DNA of 64,000 nt from NCBI GenBank assembly GCA_963457665.1, contig OY735233.1, forward strand, positions 45,091,392-45,155,391. The letters run 5' to 3'. Source of the DNA: Thysanoteuthis rhombus. Its lineage: Eukaryota; Mollusca; Cephalopoda; Oegopsida; Thysanoteuthidae. The notes under the pieces were generated by a model that worked only from the letters and a program-made list of their open reading frames with translations, was not told the origin of the DNA and did not search any database. A program made the position numbers and the translations under genes. Within the stretch, counting starts at the first letter, position 1, and each line of letters begins with the position of its first letter. This document shows, in pieces, positions 20,711 through 32,490 of the stretch.

Positions 20711-22640
20711 ATTTTAATTCTTGGCCATTTCTATAGCTTCTATCCTAAGGTGAAAGAAAGATTCACGCTACATCCCACTCATTCGTTTTCAAGTGTCATC
20801 CTAATTCAGCTCTCGATAAACACCGAATCAAAAGGAACGGTACACGAGATAATTTCCTAAAGGCCTTTATGGATATTTAATACGAATGACTCTGTGTGCT
20901 CGGGTTTATCTCGGGCGCTATGGACGTCTTGACTTTCTTTGATTTCATATCATGATGATGACACTCTTTTCCGGGTTTAGTAAGAGCTTACTGTGTGTAT
21001 CTGACTTCAAATGGAATATCCACTTTCTTTCAATACTTAAAAGTCCCATCCCCCTTCTTCATCTTCTCTAGTAGTGTACTTGGTAGAATACATGGGTCCA
21101 TGTCTTTCATTGCAAGATTATTTTATTAACTCAGTTATATTCTAAATAGGTTTCCATCAAGTTACATTTCAACTGAATAAGTTTTCCACGAGTTCTATTC
21201 CAATCAAGTAAACGTGCTGTTGAACAACTGCATACCCTAAGCGTTGCTCAGCTTGTTCACGAAATATTTTCCGACAGATCAACCCTCTGCAGCTGTTGAT
21301 ACCAACTCCCTCGCTGATGGCATTGAAGTTGGAATTGCATGAAAAGATATTCCACGAGGGATCAAATGATATGCTCATACCAAAACTCAATCATATATGT
21401 TTGAAAGTAAAACTTGAACGGTTAGTTTCAACCTTCACTGCACAAGAAAAAAAAAAGATTTTCGAAGTACCAAAAACTGAGAGATATCTGTTTCGGCCAA
21501 TATCAGTTAATCATCATTCGCTGTAAAAAATAAAAGAAATGGTCAAGCTTCGGATAAGGTTCTCAATATCATTTCTAGCTGTATCCTCTTATCCGAATTT
21601 TATCAAATGAGGAAAAAAAACCTGATACGAAACAATCACTTGAATTATTGTCATGAAACGCAAATATGAATAGATAAAATTTGCTGAAGAATTTGTATTG
21701 GCTGTTTTTAACATTTTATAAATTTTAAGTACCGTCGATAATTTCTATCATCTTTTTGTGCCCACATAACTTTTAACCATTGTCAAAAATGAGTACGGAT
21801 GCACAAAAGAGAACAGTATGATTTCACTTGGCCACTTACAAACACCAGTTCAATTACACGTCTACTTAATTTATTTATTAATCTAATAATATCTATCATT
21901 GTTACAGCAGATGGTCGAAATCCTGTTGGCTAGTTTTTTTCGACCAAGAGAGCTGAAATTCTAATATGTCGTAGCTTTTCAGAATCAGATGATGGTTAAT
22001 GTGCGCGCAAACAATCAAATGAGCAAATGAAATTGATAGTTAGTTTTCGTTTAGCATGTAGTTTATTCATAGCTCTGTGTCAAAGCTACAACTAATTCCA
22101 ATTCTCTATGTCTGTTCACAAATTCATATAATGGAAGTTAGTGCTTAGCGGTTATCTTTGCCACCGCTAAGTTTTAAGCACTTTATCAGTTTAATGTTTT
22201 AGTTAGCTGTGCCCACCGCTGCCGCTAACAGTGATGCTGCTTTCTATTCTGCTGCTTATTCTGGCCCCTGAAATAAGCATCTGATGCTCTCTTAATCAAG
22301 GGGTCAGCTCTGACAAGAAGTGCTCTATTCTCTGCCATGAGCATTGCCTCTCTAATGAGCAGGTGTACTTTGTAACAGTGTAATTGTGCTACCACCCTTT
22401 TCACAACCTGCGGTAAAGCAACTTTCGACCCACCTTGTGTTTAGACAGATCTTGAACACTTGGATTCGAGTGATGGATATCAAGTTGATCAGATAGGCCT
22501 GGGGGTCGACAAGACGTGACCCGCAGGTCAAATCTAGTCTGCGGCCTCATTTTATTATCGGGGCTAGCTACTTCTTTGAATATACGACGTTGCAACAAAA
22601 ATTCTTTGATTTCAGCACGTTTCAATCTGGAGAGGGATTG
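20711..22640. other. Largely unique AT-rich sequence; small hairpin near 22145
   Basis: No gene recognised. The 21296-21526 ORF on the plus strand has no motif and overlaps a minus-strand ORF. CTTAGCGGT (22143-22151) and ACCGCTAAG (22162-22170) form a small perfect hairpin. CGGCAGCGGT-like sequence follows, so a tiny MITE is possible. Confidence 0.4.
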
Positions 22641-22704
22641 AGACGTGTTGGAATTGTTTCCAGTTTTATGTTTTATCTCGGATGGATTGTTTTCTAAAAA
22701 AGAT

Positions 22705-22715
22705 CAAATACACAC

Positions 22716-22773
<58 letters not shown>
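22705..22773. repeat. (CA)n-(TA)n compound microsatellite
   Basis: CACACACA runs directly into TATATATA. Confidence 0.95.
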
Positions 22774-22777
<4 letters not shown>

Positions 22778-22914
22778 CTGTCACCCACAGACTGCTATTT
22801 CGATGTATTACATCTGTTCACTGTGACTATAGACTTTCCATTATCCCATCCAGCACCGTGAGGCAGAATTGAAACATTCACTTCGGACCCGCAGGCCGAT
22901 ATCCTACCTCTGGA

Positions 22915-23090
22915 CTACGGAACTGGACAGTCAGTAAAGCTGAATTTAAGCAATATATTTATTTACTCAGAAATTCCTCATCCTCCAGAGTGCTCTATTC
23001 ATATGGAAGAGCATTGCATAAGCTTACAATGGATGAGTCACCTCGCTTATAGAGTGCTCAACCCTGAATAGAGGAACATTGATTATTGTG

Positions 23091-23163
<73 letters not shown>
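22915..23163. repeat. Interspersed repeat REP-G ending in (AT)n
   Basis: GAACTGGACAGTCAGTAARG, CTCATCCWCCAGARTGCTCT and GGAAGAGCATTGCATAAGCT occur here and at 63156-63275 in the same order. Both copies end in an (AT)n array (23093-23163 here). The repeat and its microsatellite therefore travel together. Confidence 0.7.
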
Positions 23164-23164
<1 letters not shown>

Positions 23165-23800
23165 CAACTTTAGTATCAGCGTCATCGGTTATGAGTCCAC
23201 CGCTGGACAAAGGCCAAACTCACCTCCTTCCTAGACGATCATGATTACACCAGCCTCTGCCATGTCTTACTGGCAAGCCTTTCATTCTCATCCCTCTATC
23301 TCGTTTCTAGTCTTTTCCTACTGTGTTTACTGTCCCATGGCCACTAAACGGTTAGTCTTTTGCTCCATCTGTTGCCTATTCCTCTTGCTAAGTATCCAGA
23401 TCATCTCCATTGTTGTTTGATTATTTGTATAATATTCCTCACTTTAATCTCCTCTTTGATCCATATTGTTTTCTATCTCCAAAAGTTATCCACGGTATTG
23501 CTCTTTCCATAGTTCTCTGAGCGTTTCTAAGTTGGTTCTCATTTCATTTTGTTAATTTCCAACTACTTGCATCCGTAAGTCATAGCTGGTATTATGCATT
23601 CATCGTATACTTTACGCTTTAACCACGTTTGCAAGGTTCTTTTTCAATATGTCTCTATTCATACGAAATGATTTCTAGCCAATCATTAAAGATCGTTTTA
23701 TTTCGCTTTCATTGTCTTTCTTTAACTTTATTACCCGTCTCAAGTGGGAATTATTTCAAGAAAACTCTAGATCTGCACAAATCTTTAAGGCAGGTGCCAT
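23165..23800 (-). mobile_element. Second RTE-type LINE family, decayed 3' part
   Basis: The 3' end on the minus strand is GGCCTTTGTCCAGCGGTGGA near 23195-23214, a classical 3' end of RTE-like elements, followed by a stop-rich frame. Upstream on the minus strand are traces of NKDILKKN, MRTNLETLRELWKE and ENNMDQRGD, fitting the post-RT region. It differs from the (CAT)n-tailed family. No usable ORF. Confidence 0.6.
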
Positions 23801-23864
23801 GGCCCAGTGTTTGACATTCTCTGAGTTTGAGGAGCATTTGTGATGGCTGTCTTTAACATTTTAT

Positions 23865-24230
23865 AAATCTTAAGTGTTGTCAATAGTTTTTATTGAACAA
23901 CCATAGCCATCAAAAGTAACGTGGGGTTCTATCCCATTTTATAAGAGCATGTGTTAGTGTATTTGCGTGTTGGAGCGCGCTCCTGGTCATACTGTCTTGT
24001 CTAAAGACTTGACCATTGGTATTATGGTTTATCAATAACATCTAAATTCTCCAGAATCTAAATGTTTTTAGATGTTTATTTTACTCTATTTTAGATGTTT
24101 TCCAGTGGAAAACGTTAATGATGTCATAATAAGGATTTATTCTGACCATATTTATGGTTCAGTGGAATTTTTTTGACTTCAAATTTTGACGCTACGGTTG
24201 TTCAGTAACTGACTCTGATGGCATGTTTGC
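23865..24230 (+). repeat. Interspersed repeat REP-C, copy 1
   Basis: The order ACAACCATAGCCATCAAAAG, GGGGTTCTATCCCATTTTAT, CTCCTGGTCATAC, ATTTTAGATGTTTTCCAGTG and GGAAAACGTTAATG recurs in other copies: 32.3 kb and 45.96-46.16 kb and 51.36-51.69 kb (plus), and 50.35-50.75 kb (minus). Confidence 0.6.
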
Positions 24231-24483
24231 TTTACATTCATTGTGAATATTCGTGGTCTGGCAAGTTGTCCAAGTTTTACGTTTCACTCGACTCGTATTT
24301 AATATTCATTGTCACTTATCAATGGTACAGCAAGTATCTTAAGAAACCTAATGTAGTTGTAAATTCGTTAAATTATACGTAATTTAGTAAATAGTCTGCG
24401 TTTGTCCAAGTATTCTATTATTCCCTAACTGAAAAGACTTTAAGTGGAACAAGAATTTTAATTCTACCATCATTCGCGGATTC

Positions 24484-24792
24484 ATTGCAAAATCATGAAA
24501 CATTTGAAATAAATTGGAAAAAATTTGAAACGTTGTTGGACACGGTAATATGACACGTGATTTACAGCTCGTGGTCCTTCTTCGTGTCTTGTTTTATCGT
24601 GTCAAACAAAATTTTAAATTTATTCCAACCATTCACCCTCAATGCAATCATAAATTTAAACATTTTCTGTCGAATTTTCTTTTGAGGAGTGTCAGTTTTG
24701 GAAAAGCCTTCAGGATTTATTTCAACGATAAAAACGACGAAAACAGACAAATCTAAAACTTGTTCCTTAAACAATTCATGATTTTGCAATGC
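24484..24792. repeat. Short terminal inverted repeat pair, possible MITE
   Basis: CATTGCAAAATCATGAA at 24484-24500 is the exact reverse complement of TTCATGATTTTGCAATG near 24775-24791. The ~309 bp between them hold overlapping ORFs without motifs. No clear target-site duplication. Confidence 0.4.
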
Positions 24793-25099
24793 ACCCGCTA
24801 GTTATGGCTGGGTCCAACTGCCAGTCAAGACAGAACCCGACCCTTGATGCATTGATATGGTTCCGCTGGGTCAGGTAAGAAAACTCATTAGTAAGAATTT
24901 CCCTATCCTTCCTACATATCTAAGTCAACCCTGAAGTACATGTTATCAGTCAGCATCATTTCTGGTCTTATCACCACGATTCTGTCTGTTATATCAACAA
25001 AAAAAAAAGTCTCTGGTAATTTGATACTGCCATCTGATTCCAAGAACTCTTAGAAATGCGATAACAAGGACGGATAAGATGAAAGAAAAACAGCAACAA

Positions 25100-25735
25100 C
25101 AAAAAACAGGTCTGGTTAGTCACTCTTTAGAAACTGTCACGTGATCAACATCTTTTGGGTGTATGTCGTTTTGTGGTTGATCTATTGAAAAATCGGAAAA
25201 AAGGGTGATCAATGAATAAGTTACTTCTCTCGTCTTATGCTGAGCGGCAATCGCTAAAAAATCCTGATTTTTTAAGAGACGAGCATGAATGCTGCCGGAC
25301 AGAAACTAAGGGACCAATTTAGCATAAACTTTCACTGCAAAATGAACTCCACATCAAAAACCTATTAATGGGACAATTTTCAAAAACAGAAAAAAATGTT
25401 TTTATTTTCTAGATATAAGGAGTTTCATTCCTCTAGATTAATTGGTGCAGTCTGTACACGTCATACATACATAGCCATAAGTAAGGGACTAATTTAGCAC
25501 AAACTTACGTTTTAAATTGAACTTGCCTCTAAACACCTATTGGTAGTTGGGTTAAAAAAAATCTAGAACTGTTGTTCTCGACATAATAAGGAGTAAATGA
25601 TTGAATTTTCAACCCTCTAGCTCTTTTGATACCTGAACACGCAACACATACATGCATAGCCAGTCAGTCAGACCAACTTGAAAACTGAAGAAACCTATGA
25701 AGACAGTTTTGTTGATATTCTGGTTGACAGTTTCA
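25100..25735 (-). repeat. Interspersed repeat REP-A, long copy
   Basis: Minus-strand copy of an unnamed ~600-bp repeat. In element order: GAAACTGTCAACC, AGTCAGTCTGACTGACTGG, a TGTAT-rich stretch, GTTAAATTNACTCCTTAT, CAATAGGTGTTT, TTTGTGCTAAATT, TCCCTTA, ATTGATCACCC, CACGTGACAGTTTC and GTGACTAACCAGACCTG. Other copies lie at 33.31, 35.89, 36.67, 37.39, 39.45, 45.84, 46.86 and 54.72 kb. No coding potential. Confidence 0.65.
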
Positions 25736-26021
25736 AAACATCATTTCGAAAGTTTTTTTTCCATTTTGAAAAATTTCCCGATGAATTTGCAGGAGGGACA
25801 AAACTCCGACGAAAGAATTGTAGAAAATATAAACTGTATCTGAGAAGATAAGAGGTGCCTTTGAAAAATCGAATCTTAATTAATTTCTCCGTCTTATCTT
25901 GCCCAGAAAATCAGCATTCGCCTCCAGTTGTAATTATATGCACCATCCCCAAAACACGAAATAAAAGTATCAATTAGTTCCCGCGAGTATAAACCTCTGC
26001 CAACTAAGTTGAAGAAGCAGA

Positions 26022-26279
26022 TAGAGTTGCCAACTCAAAAGGTTTTTCGTGCTAAATCGATCTCGAAAACTCGTTAAAAAAATCACTTTTAACAATTCTA
26101 TGACTATTTGTGATATCCCAAATTGAGTAGCGTTGCCTAAAATGACTGGGAAATAGCAACAATTGCTGAAACACAGCGTTGAAAATTGGCTAAAAATAGC
26201 GGTAAATGATGAATTTTCCCGCTACCCCAAAAAGAAATGCGCTAAATTTATCGCAAAAAGCGCTAAATTGGCAACACTA
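26022..26279. mobile_element. hAT-like MITE, copy 1
   Basis: About 258 bp between AGAGTTGCCAACTC and GCTAAATTGGCAACACTA, i.e. near-palindromic ends of the CAGTGTTGCCAA type. Inside are repeated GCTAAAT-type motifs. The target-site duplication is not readable here, unlike in the 45.4 kb copy. Confidence 0.65.
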
Positions 26280-26284
26280 GCTGT

Positions 26285-26605
26285 GTACGTCTTCCAGTAT
26301 GTCTGTCTGCCTGTCTCCAAAAGTTCCTCATGAACTTCAATGATGAGTTGTGGAAAGTTGGACCATAGACTAAGAAATCGGTAATTAAACTTTAGGACGG
26401 ATCCAGAAATTTGGTCTCGATTGGGGGTAACTTTCCTATTTTTCCTCTTACATCTCTTCATGTCTGTCCACACAATATCTCCAAAAGTTCTCAATTAATT
26501 TCAGTTAAATTGTGTGAAAGGTCGGACCAAGAGGCAAGGAGGAAGCAATTAAATATTGGGGCGGCTCCAGGATAGTGTATAACGTTGTCAAGCGTTGATA
26601 GAGGT
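26285..26605 (+). repeat. REP-H family, two units
   Basis: TCTCCAAAAGTTCYTCATGAA near 26314 and TCTCCAAAAGTTCTCAATTAA near 26479 lie about 165 bases apart. GTCGGACCAAGAGGCAAGG and a GATAGAGGTATTCAGC end near 26598 follow. Confidence 0.6.
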
Positions 26606-27026
26606 ATTCAGCATCTGGATGTTCTCTCGTTTATTTCATCTCAAATTGGAAAAACGCTCGAAAATTGGGCGTTTCTGTTGTCAATTAGAGGTTGAATCAT
26701 CAAGGTTTTTTTTATATGTTTGCTAATTTTATTCATATGAGCAAAGTTAGCGCTAATGTTTACCGATGAGCGGTCAAGTTAGTGAAGATAAATTGCTTTA
26801 AAACAATAACCTGTCATATTATGTTTTTTAATTAATATCATCTGTTATGATTTTGGTTCATTTGGACTAATTAACTTGTCTTTGTTGTTTTTTTTGAAAT
26901 CAGAACTTTCCGCCAATCTGGATTTTTTAGTAATGCATTTTATATGATTTTATAGAAAGGTATTGAAAAATCAAGAAGAAAGGTTATCAGAGGCTAAGAA
27001 TTAAAGTTAGCACAACTGAAAAAATA

Positions 27027-27073
<47 letters not shown>
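27027..27073. repeat. (AT)n microsatellite
   Basis: A pure TA array. Confidence 0.96.
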
Positions 27074-27074
<1 letters not shown>

Positions 27075-27690
27075 ATTGGTATGAGAAATGAATGACAATA
27101 TTGGAATTTCTTTTAATTATTGAAATTTTTCCTTGACGTTTCGTCTATTTTCTACACTTCCTCAAGAAGCAAATGATGGGTGAAAATAATGTGACAGCTG
27201 TTTATTAGCAGAATTTGAATTGTTGCTTGGCAAAATTGAGTATTATTTTTTCAAAACGTTGTGTGTCTCTTTGACCTGTATCAGGTGTTGATAGGAATGT
27301 ATGTAGAAATGTTGAACATCATGAAAGTGTATATACTTGGTTCTTTCGTATATATTAATTCGAGTTTCAAATTCTTGTGAACCAGGTACATTTCACTTTA
27401 TTCAACATTTCCCTCTCCACACAACCGTTTCGAAAAGCCAAAGTATTTTGATGAGCCTTAACCGGTTTCAAAATATGTCTTCAGATGGCGAGGTAAAATC
27501 CGTTTGTAGAATTTCAGGATATCCAGTGTAGTAGTATCCGGTCATTTAGACAAGTCATTAATCTTGAGAACAGTCTGCGTTTGTAGTCAAATATGGATAT
27601 CATAAAACGGTTGTCGTCTGTGAAGAAGAAGTAGAGGGCTGTCAGAGTGAACGGGGAAGTGCTAGACAGTCGATTAACTGATCGCAAATG
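27074..27690. other. No recognised gene
   Basis: Plus-strand ORF at 27337-27531 has no motif. TGACGTTTCGTCTATTTTCT near 27134 resembles sequences next to (AT)n arrays elsewhere (TGACGTTTCACG at 16340). Confidence 0.35.
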
Positions 27691-27692
27691 TG

Positions 27693-27693
<1 letters not shown>

Positions 27694-27770
<77 letters not shown>

Positions 27771-27784
27771 GTATATATATATAT
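27694..27784. repeat. (AT)n microsatellite with GTAT interruptions
   Basis: A TA array of about 90 bp. It creates artefactual Tyr-Ile repeats in all frames. Confidence 0.97.
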
Positions 27785-28410
27785 TTGATAGTTTAAAGGA
27801 AAAAATTGATGGAAGCAAGATGGTATACCAAGTGGAAAAATTAACTTTAAGGTTAAGGGAAGAAACAGTCAAATTCTTCGGTTGGATATGTTGATAGAGA
27901 ATCAAGAAGTTTTTCTGCGTGATTAGTATTCTTAAATGATGATATCATAAGTTGGTTTGCATGCAGTCTGAAATTAAAATCGACACAACAGATTTGATAT
28001 TCACATTGGTGAACACTCAACAGAAATGACGCGAACAGCAAGTCACGTCTGTTGTTATTCTTACTAATCCTTCATCATCAAATAGGTTTTTTTATGTAAC
28101 CTACGTAAGCTCTGTTTCAAAACATTATAGGGGGTGGAGTTTGATCAACACTGCAGGGGCATCATGTTAATATAACTGTTTTGTTTTTAAAATTCCCAAA
28201 ACGGTTACATGGTAAACAACTGATGACCCAAATAAGAGAAACATTACACACAGTACCATAACAAAAAAATATATGTAAAACGGGGAAAATACATCGAAAA
28301 AAATTACATGAATTACAATAACAGATGTTGGGAAATAAGTGACTGAAATGACACAAAAACATTTTGAAATAGTTTTTTGATGTTTAGTGTTCAAAGCTGT
28401 AAAGTTTTCC

Positions 28411-28415
<5 letters not shown>
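27785..28415. other. No recognised gene
   Basis: Short ORFs on both strands around 27790-28360 lack motifs; one minus-strand frame merely runs into the Tyr-Ile of the neighbouring (AT)n. Confidence 0.35.

Positions 28416-28416
<1 letters not shown>

Positions 28417-28480
<64 letters not shown>
28417..28480. repeat. (AT)n microsatellite
   Basis: A pure TA array. Confidence 0.97.
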
Positions 28481-28482
<2 letters not shown>

Positions 28483-28857
28483 TGCATTACATTGTTTGAA
28501 ACACAATTTGAAATGACCTCATGGAGTTAAACAGCCCTACAGAAAGGCGAAGGCGGTTGAGTAACCCAAATAACTGCTATTGTTATGAAGTAAATACGGA
28601 TCAGAGTGTAGTATCTGCACACTCTAATAAGTGAATCAGAGCGTATCATATCTGCACTCATTGCACACACACATAAGAAATAGATAAGAGTATTTAGCGG
28701 GGATTTTCCTTTCAAACATGTTTTGTTGAACACAGATAAAGTTTGTCGAGTCAACTTTTTACTTATAAACTATAAATCCTTTTCAATGCCATAATTTACC
28801 ACTACTACGATTACTATAATCGTCGTACATTGAAGTGAGCCTGCTCTGAAACATCTT

Positions 28858-29068
28858 TATCATCATCAGTCTTTCGTTGGTCATAGACCTTCCCCCGCCA
28901 CACTTCTCTATCGTGGGCGTCGCGGAGCCATTACTTTCTGAATTTGTCTTGCTCGTTTTTCCATCTAATACTCTGCTGGCCGCGGTTGTGTATATGATCT
29001 CTGGGGATCCATGTCGTGAGTCGTGATGTCCATCAGTTGTCTGACATTCTTGCAACAAAGTTGGCTCA
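28858..29068 (-). mobile_element. RTE-type LINE, 3' fragment
   Basis: Landmarks: TCATCATCAGTCTTTCGTTG near 28858, CTATCGTGGGCGTCGCGGAG near 28908, GATCTCTGGGGATCCATGTC near 28995, ending at CATTCTTGCAAC. About 210 bp of 3' end. It merges into a trinucleotide-rich tract on its 5' side. Confidence 0.8.
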
Positions 29069-29074
29069 ACAAAC

Positions 29075-29184
29075 TGGTGGTGGTGATGATGATGTTGGTC
29101 ATGATCATCATCACCTGCATCATCATCATCATCATCATCATCACCACCATGGTCATCACCACTACCACTACTGCCACCACCGCC

Positions 29185-29218
<34 letters not shown>

Positions 29219-29235
29219 TCATAATCATCATCACC
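29075..29235. repeat. Complex trinucleotide repeat (TGG/TGA then CAT/CAC/ACC)
   Basis: GGTGGTGATGATGATG switches to CATCATCATCACCACC and ACCACCACCATCATCATC. It produces Asp/Gly-rich, Met-rich or His-rich readings in different frames, none of which is a gene. Confidence 0.9.
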
Positions 29236-29279
29236 ATCGAGATGGAATGGGCAAAATTCATGTGTGTGCGAACGTGTAC

Positions 29280-29580
29280 GCATTTGGTGTATATCTATGG
29301 TGTGCGACGTGACTATGGGAGTTGTTGTGTGGCTCTCATGTGACTATGGAGGAGAGGGTGTAGCTATGGGTGCGAAGGGTATAACAATGGGGTGTGGTGT
29401 GACTATGAAAGTATGGTTTGAAGCTACCATGGTGAGGGATGTAACTATAGGGGGTATGTCTGTGGGGGTGTGGGGTGTTACTATGAGGGTGTGGTGTAGG
29501 TAAGGGATCGTTGCATTGCTGAGAAGGAGTTGCTCTGTGGGTGTGGTGTAGCCACGAGGGTGTGGCTATGCGGGTGTCAT
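29280..29580 (+). repeat. Degenerate G/T-rich minisatellite
   Basis: Many imperfect copies of a ~17-24 base unit like GGTGTGGTGTGACTATGRGG, drifting along the tract. The plus strand is strongly G-rich. Amino-acid readings are repetitive and not gene-like. Confidence 0.6.
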
Positions 29581-29939
29581 CTCCATCATCCTTTTAAAAG
29601 ACCTTCTCCAAGATTATGCAGGCGTGGCAATAATCCATTTTCCCAGTGTAGCTTCCTCCCCACCCAACCCGCCTTGTTTGATTGACGTCCGCTCCTCTTG
29701 ACTGACGTTTTATCTCCCTCTTATCTGTGTGCAATATACTCGGGTGGACATCCCTCTGACATCCGAAACAACTGTAACGCAATCCTGCCAACGTCTAAGA
29801 AGTTGGAAAGACATTTTATCGCCATTTTTTCCCCCGAGAAAACCTCATTTTTTTGTCAAACTCTTACTCAGGTATTAACTCTATTTTCCTTTGACGACAA
29901 CAGTGACAATGACAATAACAGCATCGATGACCCTTACCA

Positions 29940-30245
29940 AAATTAGAAATCTTCAAAGCTACTGAGGAGGCTGATATTTGGCATGCAAACTTTTAGTAGA
30001 TTTATTAGGAAGATCGGAGTCACCAGATTCCTGTCGCTATCGGGCCACCTTATTTTTTTCAGTTTACATCTAGAATTATATTAGAAATTGCCTCTAATCA
30101 TATCAAGAATTATCTAGATTTTCATGACTCTTATCAAGGGAAAATATCTAGATACTATTTTAACAAGTCCCTCCCATATCAGTAAAGATTTTTTCACTTC
30201 AAAGAAAACTTCACGAAATTTCTTGAAAACTATTAAATTGCTTTT
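29940..30245 (+). repeat. Interspersed repeat REP-D, copy 2
   Basis: Starts TTAGAAATCTTCAAAGCTAC and TGAGGAGGCTGATATTTGGC, then AGATTTATTAGGAAGATCGG, then AATTATCTAGATTTTCATG and AATATCTAGATAC. Same order at 41.9 kb. Confidence 0.65.
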
Positions 30246-30284
30246 CATCAGATACCAAAATCAGACATCAAAATTCCTGTATGT

Positions 30285-30378
30285 CCCCCCCCCCAAATCA
30301 AACAAAAAACCCCAAAAAACAAGACAAAAACAAACAAAAACAAAAAAAAAACAAAAAAAAACAAAAACAAATAAAAAA
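30285..30378 (+). repeat. A-rich CAAAAA-type low-complexity tract
   Basis: A run of C followed by repeated CAAAAAACAAA. The Lys/Thr/Gln ORF through it is an artefact. Confidence 0.85.
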
Positions 30379-30719
30379 CGGTGACAGTCTGTCACGTCTT
30401 ATGCACTGTTACCGTCGTATCTAAACGGATTTCATTCAGATAAAGAACAAATTAATACCTTTTATCTCTATTCTTGTTATAATACCTGATCAATATATCG
30501 TCCCAGTCCACGGTACCAACCAGACACAACATTCAATAAAAAGGTTTGTCCTACAAACAGCGCTTGTTCGAAAAGATGCTTCGTACAAATGTTGGACGTA
30601 AAAAGGTATCTCGTATTTATTCAAGATTATTGCCAAAATCAAGCAACAAATCGTCCCTCATTCACAAGTATGTTTTATTCTTTTTTTATCTTTTATTTTT
30701 TTGTACAAAAATTTTGGAA

Positions 30720-30955
30720 GTACTTCATGAATGTCAGACAACCGCTGGACATCACGTCTCACAACGTGGATCCCCAGCGATCTGGTTCGAGGCTGTGAAC
30801 GACAGAAAGTAAGATTGCATGACGAGCTAGATAAATTCAGGAAGTAATAGCTCCATGATGCCCATGATAGCGAGGTCTAGCAAATCTTAGGGAAGGTCTA
30901 TGTCAAACAATGGACGCTGAGAGACTGATGACAGTGATGCTGATGAGCACATTGC
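30720..30955 (+). mobile_element. RTE-type LINE, 3' fragment (plus strand)
   Basis: TTCATGAATGTCAGACAACC, GGACATCACGTCTCACAACG, GGATCCCCAGCGATCTGG, then GAGACTGATGACAGTGATGC at the 3' end. A short decayed (GATG) tail remains. Coding frame broken. Confidence 0.75.
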
Positions 30956-31520
30956 ATAGTTATACTCTTTGGAGCATTTATATGACTTTTAGGACCTTTT
31001 TCTGCTGTGTACCATATTTTCCATGAGTAGGACCAAGGACCAAAGATTATCATTATCTCTAATATATGACGCTTGAAGTAACATCAACCTTACATCATTT
31101 CATAATCAACCCTACATTATTTCATTGTAAAATCCTTTTCGTAGACCTCGTGATGAGCATATAACAATATTCATAGGACGGTGAAAGATGCCAAGTAATC
31201 TGAGTTTAAAATCAAAATAGATTAACAAAAATTAAATTTGTCTATGGCGTCTCTATCGCCTAGGGCTTCCCAGAATTAAACGTTATCAGGTGTCGGGACA
31301 ACTAATGGACGATATTGGATTTTTCTTTATAAATTAGGAGGCCTTCGGCAAGTTTTCTCGTCACACAGAGCAAACAATTTACTTCCGAAATATGTTCCGT
31401 TCAAAATACAGAACTATCAAGAAATAATTTTATTATTTAGATGAAATATTCTAAACCATTTATTGTTTGCAAATGATATATTTGAAGTCTATTGAAGAAA
31501 CACTGTCGCTTTTCATTACC
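30956..31520. other. No recognised feature
   Basis: AT-rich, no ORF with motifs, no internal match noticed. Confidence 0.35.
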
Positions 31521-31524
31521 TAGT

Positions 31525-31858
31525 CAGTTCGGATTGTGTAATGGTTAGCACATTTGCGCAGAAGGTCCCTGGGTATGAGCCAAATGGTTAGAAAACTCTT
31601 CATTAGGATAAATTTTCCTAGATACTCAGTAGCTAATTGTGTACACTCTAAGTTATGTGATTAGGATGGAGGCATACCTCCGGTGGACTTGCTTTCTGTC
31701 AACGGGTGGTCTTAAAAAAAACAAACTTTGTAGAATAAAGTCATGGTCTCGACCAGACTCAAAACTTGCAAGGATCACTAAGCTGATACAAACAAAGGAA
31801 TCTGTCGTTTTCATTCCAATGGGAGTTGTCTCTTAAGAAACTTACGTTTTTACCTTTA
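31525..31858 (+). mobile_element. tRNA-derived SINE (family T2), copy 2
   Basis: The head GTGTAATGGTTAGCACATTT (A-box-like) and CCCTGGGTATGAGCC (B-box-like), then GAAAACTCTTCATTAGGA, TGTGTACACTCTAAG, CATGGTCTCGACCAGACT, and the end GTTGTCTCTTAAGAAAC. Collinear with 922-1285 and 57170-57520. Confidence 0.75.
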
Positions 31859-32019
31859 TTGTTAACCATTATTATTAGGTTTTGACAACTATTTACTTTC
31901 ATATTAACTTTTCTAGTTGTATTTGCCACTGATTTTTCTCCAATAAAATAATTACTATACCGTCACTATCGGTGAAAAAAATCCCAAAGGAAAACATGGG
32001 TAAGGGGAGATCAGAGTAG

Positions 32020-32115
32020 AGATTTAAGCTTAGTTGGTATAGCAACTGGTGTGTTAAACAACGCCTACCTTTGGCAAAAGGGAACGTGAGTTCGATCCTT
32101 GGATTTAACTTCAAG
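32020..32115 (+). mobile_element. tRNA-derived SINE head, different family
   Basis: AAGCTTAGTTGGTATAGCAA as A-box region and AACGTGAGTTCGATCCTTGG as B-box region lie about 55 bases apart, as in a tRNA. There is no intact cloverleaf, so this is a SINE or tRNA pseudogene. Confidence 0.55.
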
Positions 32116-32314
32116 TCTCACCTCGAAATTTTTTTTACTTTTACGCTGTTTTTCACAATGCTGTAGATTGTTGAACTGAATCAAGTTGTGATGTAAAAAA
32201 AAAAAAAAAAGAAATGTGAATAGTAATCAAAAGTTAATGATAATATCACAAGAAATGATTTCTTTTTTTAAGCATTGGAGCCTCTCAATTTTTTAAATTG
32301 AAAAGCTGTAGTCA

Positions 32315-32440
32315 TCAAAGGTGGCGAAAGGTTCTATCCCATTTTATATCTGCATATGTCTGTGTGTTCCAGCGACCCTGGCCATACCATTTTATCGACA
32401 GACTCAAAACCATATTCATTCTTTGGAAGAATTTTTTTAC
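32315..32440 (+). repeat. REP-C fragment
   Basis: CATCAAAGGTGGCGAAAGGT, TTCTATCCCATTTTATATC, CCCTGGCCATACCATTTTAT. Matches REP-C at 23.9 kb and 51.4 kb. Confidence 0.6.
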
Positions 32441-32490
32441 ATGACCGACTGGTCAACAGAAAACCGACTGAAAATCCTAATATGGTGGAG

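Noticed and set aside
27688-27905. ORFs of alternating Tyr-Ile in both strands
   Set aside because: They are readings of (AT)n arrays, also at 9108-9314, 22645-22872, 28167-28487, 38604-38863 and 63134-63409. No gene-like sequence flanks them.
28783-29343. Long ORFs rich in Asp/Gly, Met/Val or His
   Set aside because: All frames of a CAT/CAC/TGG trinucleotide tract joined to an RTE 3' end; composition alone explains the open frames.
30124-30384. 86-residue Lys-rich ORF
   Set aside because: Its second half is the CAAAAA low-complexity tract and its first half lies in REP-D; no motif.
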